This document shows positions 1-8,442 of a stretch of DNA of 13,710 nt, piece by piece. Within the stretch, counting starts at the first letter, position 1, and each line of letters starts with the position of its first letter. The position numbers and the translations under genes were made by a program. The notes beneath the pieces are model-generated. The model was not told where the DNA came from. It made no database searches and saw only the letters and a program-made list of their open reading frames with translations. Source of the DNA: Deltaproteobacteria bacterium (GTDB lineage: Bacteria; Myxococcota; Polyangia; Polyangiales; B10-G4); contig JAFDCW010000027.1 of the NCBI GenBank assembly GCA_019312705.1, forward strand, positions 1-13,710, given 5' to 3'.

Positions 1-1253
1 GCCTCGTCTACACCGTCTTCTTGTCGGAAAAGCGCCAGGACCCCACCCGCCGGGGACGGATGGGGCGAGGCCTCAAGGAGCTCATCGCGTCGATGGAGGC
101 CGCCACTGTCGAGACCGTCGGCACGACCATCGAACTCACCGACGCCGGGCGCCGGACCCTGCGCAATCGACGAAAGAGGGGCACCCGGCTGGTGCTCCGC
201 CGGGAGTTCCGCCCCGAAGAGTTGGACAGCGCCCGGGCCCTACTCCGGGCGTGCATCCCGCCTCGGGACGTGATGCTACGCGTGGACGGTCAGGTCGTGA
301 GCCGGCCCGAACTGGTCCTCGAGCTGCCCTCCCAGGAGCTCGAGACCGTCGTCGTGAGCGAGCGCGTCGAACGGGCCGAGCTGCGCAGCACCGCGGTCTC
401 GGTCTACATGCCGCGGGAGGGCGAGACCCCGCAGGTCTACGAGATGGGGCTCCCGGTCGAGACCTGGCTCGTGCCCTGGCACGTCGACGTGGCCCAGCGC
501 ATCCCCCTCCTCGAAGGCCGCGACGGCGTGCCCTCGCGCTTCAAGCTCGCCCTCGAGGCGACGCTCCTCGAGGCGATGATCTCCCGGTACCTCTACAAGC
601 GAGACCTGCGCGGCGACTGGGTGCAGGACGTCATCAGCCGCTGGCCGGTCAAGACGTCGCTCCTCGAGGCCTACGTCTCGAAGGTCTTTCCCCGGGGCGC
701 GGTCCTCGGCGGCACTAGCCGAGCGAACGACCGGGCTCAGCAGATAGGCGCCCACGTCATCGAGGCCTCGGTCATCAGCCACGGCGCCTACCTCGCCCTC
801 GGGCGGGTCCTCGAGACCTCCGACGACTACGTGCGCCGCCGGTCCGCGGAGTTCGAAGGCGAAGACGTCGAGCCCGATGAAGAGCAGCTCGCCTTCGCCG
901 CCGCCGTCCGGTGGCTGGCCCGGCGCGTCGCAGGGCGGGTGATTCGGGTCGGCTTCTTTGCCCGGGACCCCAACGACGCTGGGCTCCTCGAAGACGCGGT
1001 GACGGATCTCGATACGAAGGAGATCCGCTTCAATACCCGGGCCAGCTTGCGCTTCGACGACATCCTCGACGCCCGGACCCTAGGCCTGGTCCTGCACGAA
1101 ATCGCGCACCTCGAGACCGCAGAGCACGATCACCGCTTCATCGACCAGCTCCAGTTCCTCGCCGGCCAGACCGCGAAGGTCATGGCCGAAGGGGGCACCG
1201 ACCTCGCCGCCGCCCTGCGCCGGGGGGACCCGGACGGACGGGGACGGGGCTGA
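1..1253 (+). CDS. GHKL (Hsp90-type) ATPase with C-terminal zincin domain, rIIA-like; 5' partial
   Basis: The reading frame is open from the first full codon at position 3, so the gene begins upstream; the TTG at 21 is only the first possible start in the window and is probably internal. Seen: near the cut end a basic, glycine-rich segment RRGRMGRGLKE (about 48-80), which resembles the ATP-lid/G2 region of GHKL ATPases. A middle region follows with a YEMGLPVETW..PWHVDVAQRIPL stretch (about 438-510) and a conserved-looking EA.L..M helix. The C-terminus carries HEIAH (1095-1109) followed by HDHRF (1125-1139), a zinc-metallopeptidase-type site. From memory, rIIA-like ATP-binding proteins of actinobacterial phages share this order: ATPase, transducer-like middle, and HExxH with a downstream His. 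The N-terminal nucleotide-binding motifs (N and G1 boxes) would lie off the window. Inference: an ATP-driven conformational protein with a catalytic or structural zinc site. Substrate and role are unknown. The ATPase call rests on one visible motif plus overall resemblance. Confidence 0.72.
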   Translation, partial: LVYTVFLSEKRQDPTRRGRMGRGLKELIASMEAATVETVGTTIELTDAGRRTLRNRRKRGTRLVLRREFRPEELDSARALLRACIPPRDVMLRVDGQVVSRPELVLELPSQELETVVVSERVERAELRSTAVSVYMPREGETPQVYEMGLPVETWLVPWHVDVAQRIPLLEGRDGVPSRFKLALEATLLEAMISRYLYKRDLRGDWVQDVISRWPVKTSLLEAYVSKVFPRGAVLGGTSRANDRAQQIGAHVIEASVISHGAYLALGRVLETSDDYVRRRSAEFEGEDVEPDEEQLAFAAAVRWLARRVAGRVIRVGFFARDPNDAGLLEDAVTDLDTKEIRFNTRASLRFDDILDARTLGLVLHEIAHLETAEHDHRFIDQLQFLAGQTAKVMAEGGTDLAAALRRGDPDGRGRG

Positions 1254-1257
1254 GGCA

Positions 1258-1274
1258 GCGGCCGATCAGGCCGC
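1258..1274. terminator. Hairpin between convergent genes, possible bidirectional terminator
   Basis: Five bases after the stop of the ATPase-zincin gene lies GCGGCC-GATCA-GGCCGC, a perfect 6-bp GC-only stem with a 5-nt loop. It sits in the 30-bp gap between two convergent genes, where a shared terminator is expected. There is no T-run on either strand, so intrinsic termination is not certain. Confidence 0.4.
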
Positions 1275-1283
1275 CACTCGACC

Positions 1284-1973
1284 TCAACTCCCCAAAGACG
1301 GGTGCTCCGGCGGGGGTTCGTAGAGGCAGTACGACGACGGCGGCCGGGCGCTCGGAGCGGCGGCGGCGACGATAGTCTGCGTGGCCGCGAGGGCATGTTG
1401 GAGCGCGGGGGCCCAGGGCGCTTTGGTGGCCCGAGCCATTGCGATCTCAGCCAACTCGGCGGTGCCGTCGTCGCTCAGGGCGAAAGGGTCGTCCGGCAAG
1501 GCATCGTAGTACGCCCGGTGGTCGGTCGTATTAGCCAGGAAGCGCCGGAGGCCATGGGGCTCCGCGAGGGCCGCCTGGACGCGCAGGCTCGCATACTCAC
1601 GCCCGAGGTCACGGAGCGTCGTATTGATCACGCCCCAGTTGACCTGATTGACGCTCTCTTCGCCTTCGACGAGCCAGTGACAAATCTCGTGAAAGACGAT
1701 CTGGGCGACGCAATCGTCCGCGTCGAGGTTTCTCGGTGTTCCGATGGCGAGGGTGCCTTGGCCGTCATAGTCGGCGTAGACCCCATGGGCGAGTACGACG
1801 CGGAGCCCCATCTCTTCGATGGCGTGGATCCAGATCGTATCCAGAGGGTCCAGGTACTCGCTCTCGGGGCGCCGCGGTACGGGCTGGATCGCCGAGAGCT
1901 CTGAAGCGGTGAGGGCCGGCATGGCGGCAGCAGTCTTGAACGAGCGAAGGGGCGCGCGGTTGACACGGGTCAC
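1284..1973 (-). CDS. Putative zinc metalloprotein with HExxH motif
   Basis: A 229-residue protein with no signal peptide. It contains FHEICHWLVEG at about residues 94-104, a zincin-type HExxH followed by Trp. Further on is a segment GREYASLRVQAAL whose Glu could be the third ligand. The HEIxHW core, the spacing to a later Trp and the VQxAL-like segment recall EpmC (the EF-P hydroxylase, HEISHW), but overall similarity is low and I do not transfer that name. The GTG start at 1973 is chosen because GGAGG lies six bases upstream; an ATG at 1922 (212 aa) has no ribosome site. The start is 14 bp downstream of the OmpA-family gene stop, so the two are probably co-transcribed and translationally close. 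The tail is rich in Ala and Pro. Function unknown beyond a likely metal-dependent hydrolase or hydroxylase fold. Confidence 0.7.
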   Translation of the reverse strand: MTRVNRAPLRSFKTAAAMPALTASELSAIQPVPRRPESEYLDPLDTIWIHAIEEMGLRVVLAHGVYADYDGQGTLAIGTPRNLDADDCVAQIVFHEICHWLVEGEESVNQVNWGVINTTLRDLGREYASLRVQAALAEPHGLRRFLANTTDHRAYYDALPDDPFALSDDGTAELAEIAMARATKAPWAPALQHALAATQTIVAAAAPSARPPSSYCLYEPPPEHPSLGS

Positions 1974-1987
1974 CCCACCGCCTCCGC

Positions 1988-2881
1988 CTAGATCTCGACG
2001 GCCTCGATGCGTCGGTTTCGCCGCCGGCCGTCTTCGGTGTCATTGGAGGCGACCGGGCGCTGGTCTCCGTAGCCGACGGCCTCGACGCGACCGGCGTCGA
2101 TGCCGTGGGAGATGAGGTACGCGCGGACGGCCTCAGCACGGGCCTCCGAGAGCCTCTGGTTTCCCCGAGGGTTGCCGACGTTGTCGGTGTGGCCAGAGAT
2201 GCGGATGCCAGCGCTCAGCCGGTGGGTCAGGTATTCGACGACCCGGTCGAGACGGGGGAATGACTGCTCTTGGATGGTGGCGTGGCCGGTATTGAAGAGG
2301 ATGCCCTCGAGAACGAGCCCCTGCGGTTCCTCCTCGGCCTGCTCCGGAAGCGCCGCGACGGGGGTCGGGCGCCACCGTCGATAGCGCATGGTCAGGCGGA
2401 TGTCCTGATTCGGCCCCGTGGGCACGTCGACGTTCGCGGAGGTGTTCTGGCGTCCGAGGGCCAGGTACACCATCTCGTACCTCTGGCCGACCGGCACGAG
2501 GACCTCGCCGTAGCCGAGCGAGTCGGTCTCCCCCGTGAAATAGGCCGTGCCGTCCGGTGCCGTCATCTTGATCACGATGCCGGGGATCGGTCCCGAGTCC
2601 GCATTGACGACGAAGAGCCGCATGGCCGCGTGGGTTGCCGTCGCTTCGATCTCCGATGGGCGCTCACCGTGGGCCTGGCCCGCGGTCTCCGAGTTCTGCA
2701 TCTGGAACTCGCCATCCCTGGCCGGATCGCCACCACCCTCCTCGGGGGGCGTCGTTCCCGCAGCAGCGGCGGGGTCGGTCCCCGTCGTGGACGCGGGCGC
2801 GGCCGACGGGCTCGCTCCGCAGGCGGTCGTGAGGGACATCGCGATGGCGAATAGCTGAAGATGTAGCGCGGTATTGCTCAT
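1988..2881 (-). CDS. OmpA-family lipoprotein with Ig-like middle domain
   Basis: A 297-residue predicted lipoprotein. Residues 1-20 form a signal peptide ending LTTA before Cys21 (an imperfect lipobox, with Leu at -4). Residues about 22-80 are a low-complexity Ala/Thr/Pro/Glu linker. Residues about 86-166 (AMRLFVVNADSGPIPGIV..) look like a carboxypeptidase-regulatory or Ig-like beta domain. Residues about 188-297 are an OmpA C-terminal domain with GHTDNVG and LSEARAEAVRAYL; Asp233 and Arg248 match the residues that bind diaminopimelate in the family. The protein should tether the outer membrane to peptidoglycan. The frame stays open upstream to an ATG at 3175, but that extension would overlap the divergent dehydrogenase gene and bury the signal peptide, so ATG 2881 is preferred; its ribosome site is poor. 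It leads a likely two-gene unit with the downstream zincin. Confidence 0.88.
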   Translation of the reverse strand: MSNTALHLQLFAIAMSLTTACGASPSAAPASTTGTDPAAAAGTTPPEEGGGDPARDGEFQMQNSETAGQAHGERPSEIEATATHAAMRLFVVNADSGPIPGIVIKMTAPDGTAYFTGETDSLGYGEVLVPVGQRYEMVYLALGRQNTSANVDVPTGPNQDIRLTMRYRRWRPTPVAALPEQAEEEPQGLVLEGILFNTGHATIQEQSFPRLDRVVEYLTHRLSAGIRISGHTDNVGNPRGNQRLSEARAEAVRAYLISHGIDAGRVEAVGYGDQRPVASNDTEDGRRRNRRIEAVEI

Positions 2882-3134
2882 GATGAATCGCCGGAGGCTA
2901 TCACGGCGGATTGCGTATGGGGTCTCGCGGGGGCGGGCCAAAATGCCCAGGATCCCGCCCAAGATCGCGAGGACCCCCGGCCAGAGGGTTCTTGGCTCGA
3001 CGCTCGGCCCCTGAGAATCCATACCCCCCCTGGCGTTCCGCGCGATCGGCCCCATGGTTTGGGCGCGCGCCTCGACGAGATCGCGACGAGCCCCCCCCAA
3101 AAGTCCGCAAGAGCCCGCCAAGAGGAGAACCCCA
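2882..3134. promoter_or_regulatory. Divergent intergenic region with two poly-C tracts
   Basis: This 253-bp gap separates the divergent OmpA-lipoprotein and dehydrogenase genes, so it must hold both promoters. I see no convincing sigma-70 pair; the best plus-strand candidate is TTGGCT (2992-2997) with GAGAAT (3013-3018) at a short 15-bp spacing. Two homopolymeric runs occur: seven C at 3024-3030 and eight C at 3091-3098, the second 36 bp before the dehydrogenase start. AGAGGAG at 3121-3127 is the dehydrogenase ribosome site. Confidence 0.4.
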
Positions 3135-4088
3135 GTGGCCAAGACCCGCATTTGTGACCTCGCCCTCTTCGACAAGGACCTGTCCGGGAAGGTCTACATC
3201 GTCACCGGCGCCAACAGCGGCATCGGCCTCATCACCGCCGAACAGCTCACCAAACAAGGCGCCCAAGTCGTGCTCGCCTGCCGGCGCCCCGATCAGGCCG
3301 ACGCCGCCATCACCGACGTCCGCAGCCGGCTGCCCGAAGCCAAGCTCTCGACCATCCGTCTCGACCTCGGCGACCTTTCCTCAGTGCGCGAGTTCGCAAA
3401 GAACTTCCTCGAGGCCCACGACCGCCTCGACGGCCTGGTCAACAACGCCGGCGTCATGAACACACCCCAGGGTAAGACCGTCAACGGATTCGAGACGCAG
3501 CTCGGCATCAACCACTTCGGCCATTTCCTCCTGACCGACCTGCTCCTCGACGTGCTGAAGAAGAGCGCCCCGTCGCGCATCGTCTGCCTGTCGAGCTGCT
3601 ACCACGACCAGGCGGTAGGCCGCGAAGGCCGGATCGACTTCGACGATCTCAACTTCGAAGAGCGTGCCTACGACGGATGGGAAGCCTACGCGCAGTCGAA
3701 GCTCGCGAACGTGCTGCACGCCAAGGCCCTCGCGAAGCACCTCGAGGGTACCGGCGTCACGGCCGTCAGCATCCACCCGGGCTGGGTCCGCACGAACCTC
3801 AGCAAACACACGATGCCCGTCTGGCTGCAGAACACCCTGGCCCGACCCGTCTTCAAGCTGATGGGTATGATCGAGCCCTGGCAGGGCGCCCAAACGTCAC
3901 TGCACGCGCTGCTCGACGACAGCATCCCTGAGCACAACGGCGAGTACTACAGCCAGGTCGGCCTCTACCGCGACAAGGCCGCCAAGCCCGGCGGCTGGCC
4001 GCTGCGCTCACCGAACCCCATCGCCCACGATGACGCCGTCGTCGACCGTCTCTGGGACGTCAGCCGCGAACTCACCGGCATCGCCTAG
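3135..4088 (+). CDS. Short-chain dehydrogenase/reductase, retinol-dehydrogenase-like
   Basis: A 317-residue classical SDR. Motifs seen: TGANSGIG (24-31) for the dinucleotide, NNAG (103-106), structural Asn126 in GINHFGHF, catalytic Ser in CLSS (153/154), and YAQSK (Tyr185, Lys189). ACRR at the end of beta-2 (Arg50, Arg51) suggests NADP(H) rather than NAD(H). The N-terminal lead into SGKVYIVTG and the HPGWVRTNL segment resemble the retinol dehydrogenase/WW-domain oxidoreductase/protochlorophyllide-reductase-like branch, whose members reduce or oxidise lipophilic carbonyls and alcohols. The substrate cannot be read from sequence. GTG 3135 is chosen because AGAGGAG lies 7 bases upstream and the protein then starts at the usual distance from the glycine motif; an in-frame ATG at 3054 would add a basic, non-homologous leader. 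It is likely monocistronic, with aspS having its own promoter 96 bp on. Cytosolic. Confidence 0.9.
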   Translation: MAKTRICDLALFDKDLSGKVYIVTGANSGIGLITAEQLTKQGAQVVLACRRPDQADAAITDVRSRLPEAKLSTIRLDLGDLSSVREFAKNFLEAHDRLDGLVNNAGVMNTPQGKTVNGFETQLGINHFGHFLLTDLLLDVLKKSAPSRIVCLSSCYHDQAVGREGRIDFDDLNFEERAYDGWEAYAQSKLANVLHAKALAKHLEGTGVTAVSIHPGWVRTNLSKHTMPVWLQNTLARPVFKLMGMIEPWQGAQTSLHALLDDSIPEHNGEYYSQVGLYRDKAAKPGGWPLRSPNPIAHDDAVVDRLWDVSRELTGIA

Positions 4089-4131
4089 AGCACATCGAGT
4101 CGGGAACGGGCCCACGCCGGAGTCGTTGTCC

Positions 4132-4159
4132 TTGACCGCCGCGGGGGGTCGTCTACCTT
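4132..4159 (+). promoter_or_regulatory. Candidate sigma-70 promoter of aspS
   Basis: TTGACC (4132-4137) and TACCTT (4154-4159) are separated by 16 bp. Transcription would start near 4166, just before the AAGGAG ribosome site (4171-4176) and the GTG at 4184. The -35 matches the consensus at five of six positions and the -10 at three of six. Seen in sequence; function inferred. Confidence 0.5.
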
Positions 4160-4183
4160 GCCCGTCCCCGAAGGAGAACTGAC

Positions 4184-6055
<1,872 letters not shown>

Positions 6056-6063
6056 GGCGGCGG

Positions 6064-6099
6064 CCGCGCCGGCGAGGCGGGTATGGCTCGGCGGCGCGG
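6064..6099 (+). terminator. Hairpin after aspS, possible terminator
   Basis: CCGCGCCG (6064-6071) pairs with CGGCGCGG (6092-6099), an 8-bp GC-only stem with a 20-nt loop, eight bases after the aspS stop. There is no T-run after it. It could mark the end of the aspS transcript; the next gene has its own candidate -35 shortly after. Confidence 0.35.
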
Positions 6100-6113
6100 G
6101 TGGACTCCGTAGT

Positions 6114-6141
6114 TTGACTTTTGTCGCGGCGTGCCTAGTTC
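6114..6141 (+). promoter_or_regulatory. Weak candidate promoter of the small gene at 6159
   Basis: TTGACT (6114-6119) is a good -35; TAGTTC (6136-6141) is a poor -10 at 16-bp spacing. A start near 6148 would leave a very short leader beginning at the ribosome site GGGAG (6148-6152). This argues that the in-frame TTG at 6114 belongs to the promoter and is not the start codon. Confidence 0.3.
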
Positions 6142-6158
6142 GTGTGCGGGAGTACCCC

Positions 6159-6686
6159 GTGCTGATACCAGTCGAACCGCCACCCGAGCTCACCGAGGCT
6201 CGCGCCTCAGAGGAGGCGCGACCTGAGATCTGCGTTGTCATGGGGCCCTTTTCGGCCGAGCGACCAGACGCCTGGGGCTTCCACCTCGGGTCGCGCATCG
6301 CCGCTTCGGTAGAGGGCCCGGCCCAGCCCACGGGGGTCCTGGCGCGCGGGGCGCCTGCGCTGGGGGAGATCATGTTGGAGGCTCTGAGTCGCGAAGGCCT
6401 CTGCACCTGCGCGCTGCCCGCTCGCCGCCTAGATCCGGTGGCCCTCGGCGTCGTCGCGAACCACCTCCGAGAGGGCAGCCGGGAGGCGATGCTGCTGGTG
6501 CGTCCCCCCCGAAACGGGCCTGAAGAGAGCATGGCGTTCGGCATCGAACTCGCCATGAACGCCGCCGCCCATGGCGTGTCGTTCCGCGTGACGGGGCCGG
6601 CCGAGGGCCCGGAACAGGTCGTCGCCCAAGCGGTGAATGACGGCATCGAGTTGGTCGTCACGATGCTGAAGGAAGGCGAACTCTGA
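6159..6686 (+). CDS. Hypothetical cytosolic protein, 175 aa
   Basis: I do not recognise this protein. The frame can start at TTG 6114 (190 aa), GTG 6144 or GTG 6159; the last is chosen because GGGAG (6148-6152) sits six bases ahead of it and the earlier codons overlap a promoter-like TTGACT. It has no signal peptide or membrane segment. Visible composition: a Pro/Glu-rich start, then alternating short hydrophobic strands and Ala-rich helices (ICVVMGPF, AMLLVRPP, AFGIELAMNAAAHGVSFRV, IELVVTMLKEGEL), suggesting a small alpha/beta fold with a regular strand-helix rhythm. No catalytic motif is evident. It lies 103 bp after aspS on the same strand and meets the SIMPL-domain gene tail to tail across 18 bp. 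Coding is credible from the strong third-position GC and the long uninterrupted frame. Confidence 0.7.
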   Translation: MLIPVEPPPELTEARASEEARPEICVVMGPFSAERPDAWGFHLGSRIAASVEGPAQPTGVLARGAPALGEIMLEALSREGLCTCALPARRLDPVALGVVANHLREGSREAMLLVRPPRNGPEESMAFGIELAMNAAAHGVSFRVTGPAEGPEQVVAQAVNDGIELVVTMLKEGEL

Positions 6687-6704
6687 GCGCGGGCGGTCAC
6701 CCCT

Positions 6705-7385
6705 TCACTTCATTCGGTAGCGCAGGACGACCTTCGTGCGAATCGTGCGCTCCGCCGCGAGGCGGACGTACTGGTCTTCGAGGCTCGCGGTCTTGCTGCC
6801 GCGGAGGACCGGGCCTTCCGAGGAGTCGTCGGCCCAATTGTGGTGCAACACCCGGTGCGGTACTGCGAGTTCGACGCCGAGGGCAGCGGCCAACCCGGCG
6901 GCGTCACCGCGCGCATCTCGGGCGGCGTCGGCCGTCGCCTCCCGGAGCCGGTCAACATCGTCCGGGAAGCTCCAAGTGGCGCCGGTCAGGGTTGCATTCT
7001 TCTCCTTGGCGATCCCCAGGAGAACCGCGGACAGGGATTCCATCGGGCATTCGATGCGAACCCGATAGCGGGCGTCGGTACCGCTGCTGAGGAGCCCGCT
7101 CTTTCCGCGACCCTCGAACTCGTCGATCGCGAAGCCGCTCGCGCCCGACTCGCGAAGGCGGTCTCGAAGCGACGCGAGCTCATCCACCGCCTCGAGGGCC
7201 GATGCATCGGCCACGAGCTTCCCCGATTCGACGCGCACCGTGAGGCACACGGCGTCCGCCGAGACGGAGAAGTGCGCGTGTCCGGCAACCTCGAGATAGT
7301 CCACCTCGCCGCTCGACGCCGCCTCGTCTGGCCGGTGCGAGGAACTCGCCTCCGCACCGCTTCGAACTCTCTTGGTCGATTGCAT
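6705..7385 (-). CDS. SIMPL-domain (DUF541) protein, apparently cytosolic
   Basis: A 226-residue protein whose region about 27-226 fits the SIMPL/DUF541 family: YLEVAGHAHFSVSADAV (the start of the first strand pair), then ATLTGATWSF (131-140), then DRLREATADAARDARGDAAGLAAALGVEL (145-173), the hallmark Ala/Arg/Asp helix, and a final KVVLRYRM strand. Most family members are exported (E. coli YggE, BP26). This one has a polar Ser/Arg/Glu-rich N-terminus and no signal peptide, so it is predicted to stay in the cytosol. ATG 7385 has no clear ribosome site. It follows the methyltransferase gene by 59 bp on the same strand and may share its transcript. The role of the family is poorly defined (oxidative-stress links, ring-forming assemblies in some). 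Confidence 0.82.
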   Translation of the reverse strand: MQSTKRVRSGAEASSSHRPDEAASSGEVDYLEVAGHAHFSVSADAVCLTVRVESGKLVADASALEAVDELASLRDRLRESGASGFAIDEFEGRGKSGLLSSGTDARYRVRIECPMESLSAVLLGIAKEKNATLTGATWSFPDDVDRLREATADAARDARGDAAGLAAALGVELAVPHRVLHHNWADDSSEGPVLRGSKTASLEDQYVRLAAERTIRTKVVLRYRMK

Positions 7386-7400
7386 CGCCGCACAATACCG

Positions 7401-7438
7401 AGAGCAGCGCCCTCATGCAGCGCGGCGAAGCTCTTTTT
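7401..7438 (+). terminator. Plus-strand hairpin followed by five T, antisense to the local genes
   Basis: AGAGC (7401-7405) and CGCC (7408-7411) pair with GGCG (7424-7427) and GCTCT (7430-7434), with a 2x2 internal loop, followed by TTTTT (7434-7438). This is shaped like an intrinsic terminator reading rightward, yet both flanking genes read leftward. It could stop antisense read-through, or be a leader structure of the SIMPL gene read from the other strand. Confidence 0.3.
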
Positions 7439-7444
7439 CTAGGT

Positions 7445-8389
7445 TCAGGGTCGGCGCCGGCCCCAGACGACGTACTGCACGAAGCCTCGTCCGGCGCTGT
7501 AGGTGCCGGCTTTCATCGCCCCGCGGACCGTGCGCTGGCGCGTCATCTGGAGCTCCCACAGGCCATCGAAATCCTCGGCCGCGCCGCCCCCGGCGAGGAA
7601 GAGCCGGTGGGCGTCATCGCGGTGGCCGGCGGCAGGCCAGACGTCGCTTTCGGCCCACTCGATCTCCTGGGCGAGGTCGACCTGTTGGGCCCGAGTGGCG
7701 TAGGGCGGGTGCAGAGCCGGACACCGCTCGTTGGTGCAGGCGGTCACCTGCTCGAAACCCGCCTCGGCGACGAGGCCGGCCATGCGGGCCCCGATGGAGC
7801 TGTCTCCTTGGCCCTGGGCCTGCTTGCCGACCTCGACCACGTGCTGGAAACCCAGAAGCGCCGACGCGGTCTTCCAATCGGGGCGGGGAGTAGCCGACAT
7901 CTCGACCATGGCGTTGGCCATGTTGTCGGGCTCGGAGACGACCACGAGCCCCCCGGGTTTCAGAACCCGGCGCATCTCGGCGAGGGCCGCCGCCGGATTC
8001 GCCACGTGCATGAGCACGGTCTGGCAGGTGACGGCGCCGAAGACGGCATCCTCGAAGGGCAGGGACTCCGCGTCGCCTCGAACGTAGGTCACCCGCGAAA
8101 GACCGCGCTCCTTCGCCCGGGCCGCGGCCCCCTCGAGGAAGCCCGGCTCCCGGTCCACCCCGACCAATTCGGACCCGTCGGGCAACCATCTCGCGAGGCG
8201 CTGGCCCCAGTGCCCTCCCCCCGAGCCTACATCGAGCAGACGCGCGACCCGGTCGAGGCGCCATCGAGAGGCGAGCAGCCCGAGAAAGTCTTCACTCCAC
8301 CAACCGTCTCGCCAGTCCGAGTCGAAGCCAGCGAGCTTCGCGTACCGTTCGGCGGAAAACGCATTTCCCTCGGGTCGATCTTCGTGCAT
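7445..8389 (-). CDS. Class I SAM-dependent methyltransferase
   Basis: A 314-residue Rossmann-fold methyltransferase. Motif I is LLDVGSGGGHWG (51-62), the acidic ribose ligand lies in LVGVDRE (75-81), the adenine-contacting segment is GDAESLPF (105-112), motif IV is around AVTCQTVLMHV (119-129), and RVLKPGGLVVVSEP (141-154) is the post-core strand typical of the UbiE/Methyltransf_11 group. The C-terminal 150 residues (Trp-rich, with CTNERCPALHPPY) are probably the substrate-binding part and do not reveal a substrate. ATG 8389 has AAGG eight bases upstream. It is the first gene of a probable two-gene leftward unit with the SIMPL gene, divergent from the envelope operon across a gap holding two palindromes. 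Cytosolic; small-molecule or natural-product methylation is a guess. Confidence 0.9.
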   Translation of the reverse strand: MHEDRPEGNAFSAERYAKLAGFDSDWRDGWWSEDFLGLLASRWRLDRVARLLDVGSGGGHWGQRLARWLPDGSELVGVDREPGFLEGAAARAKERGLSRVTYVRGDAESLPFEDAVFGAVTCQTVLMHVANPAAALAEMRRVLKPGGLVVVSEPDNMANAMVEMSATPRPDWKTASALLGFQHVVEVGKQAQGQGDSSIGARMAGLVAEAGFEQVTACTNERCPALHPPYATRAQQVDLAQEIEWAESDVWPAAGHRDDAHRLFLAGGGAAEDFDGLWELQMTRQRTVRGAMKAGTYSAGRGFVQYVVWGRRRP

Positions 8390-8442
8390 GGGAGGACCTT
8401 AAGACGCGGCGGCGTGAGTGCCAAAACACCGATCGTCTTCAC

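Noticed and set aside
1008..1025. An 18-base match (CTCGATACGAAGGAGATC) between the ATPase-zincin gene and the lipoprotein gene at 9724-9741.
   Set aside because: Both encode a short LDTKEI phrase in frame with locally preferred codons; there is no similarity on either side, so it is probably coincidence.
2882..3175. Upstream extension of the OmpA-family gene to ATG 3175, which includes hydrophobic stretches.
   Set aside because: It would overlap the start of the divergent dehydrogenase and place the lipoprotein signal peptide in the middle of the protein; the signal sequence directly after ATG 2881 is the better explanation.
8409..8423. Sigma-54-like TGGCAC...GC element on the minus strand before the methyltransferase.
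   Set aside because: The -24 box and spacing fit, but the predicted start would fall within the ribosome site (8397-8400), and the -12 region lacks the TT of TTGC.
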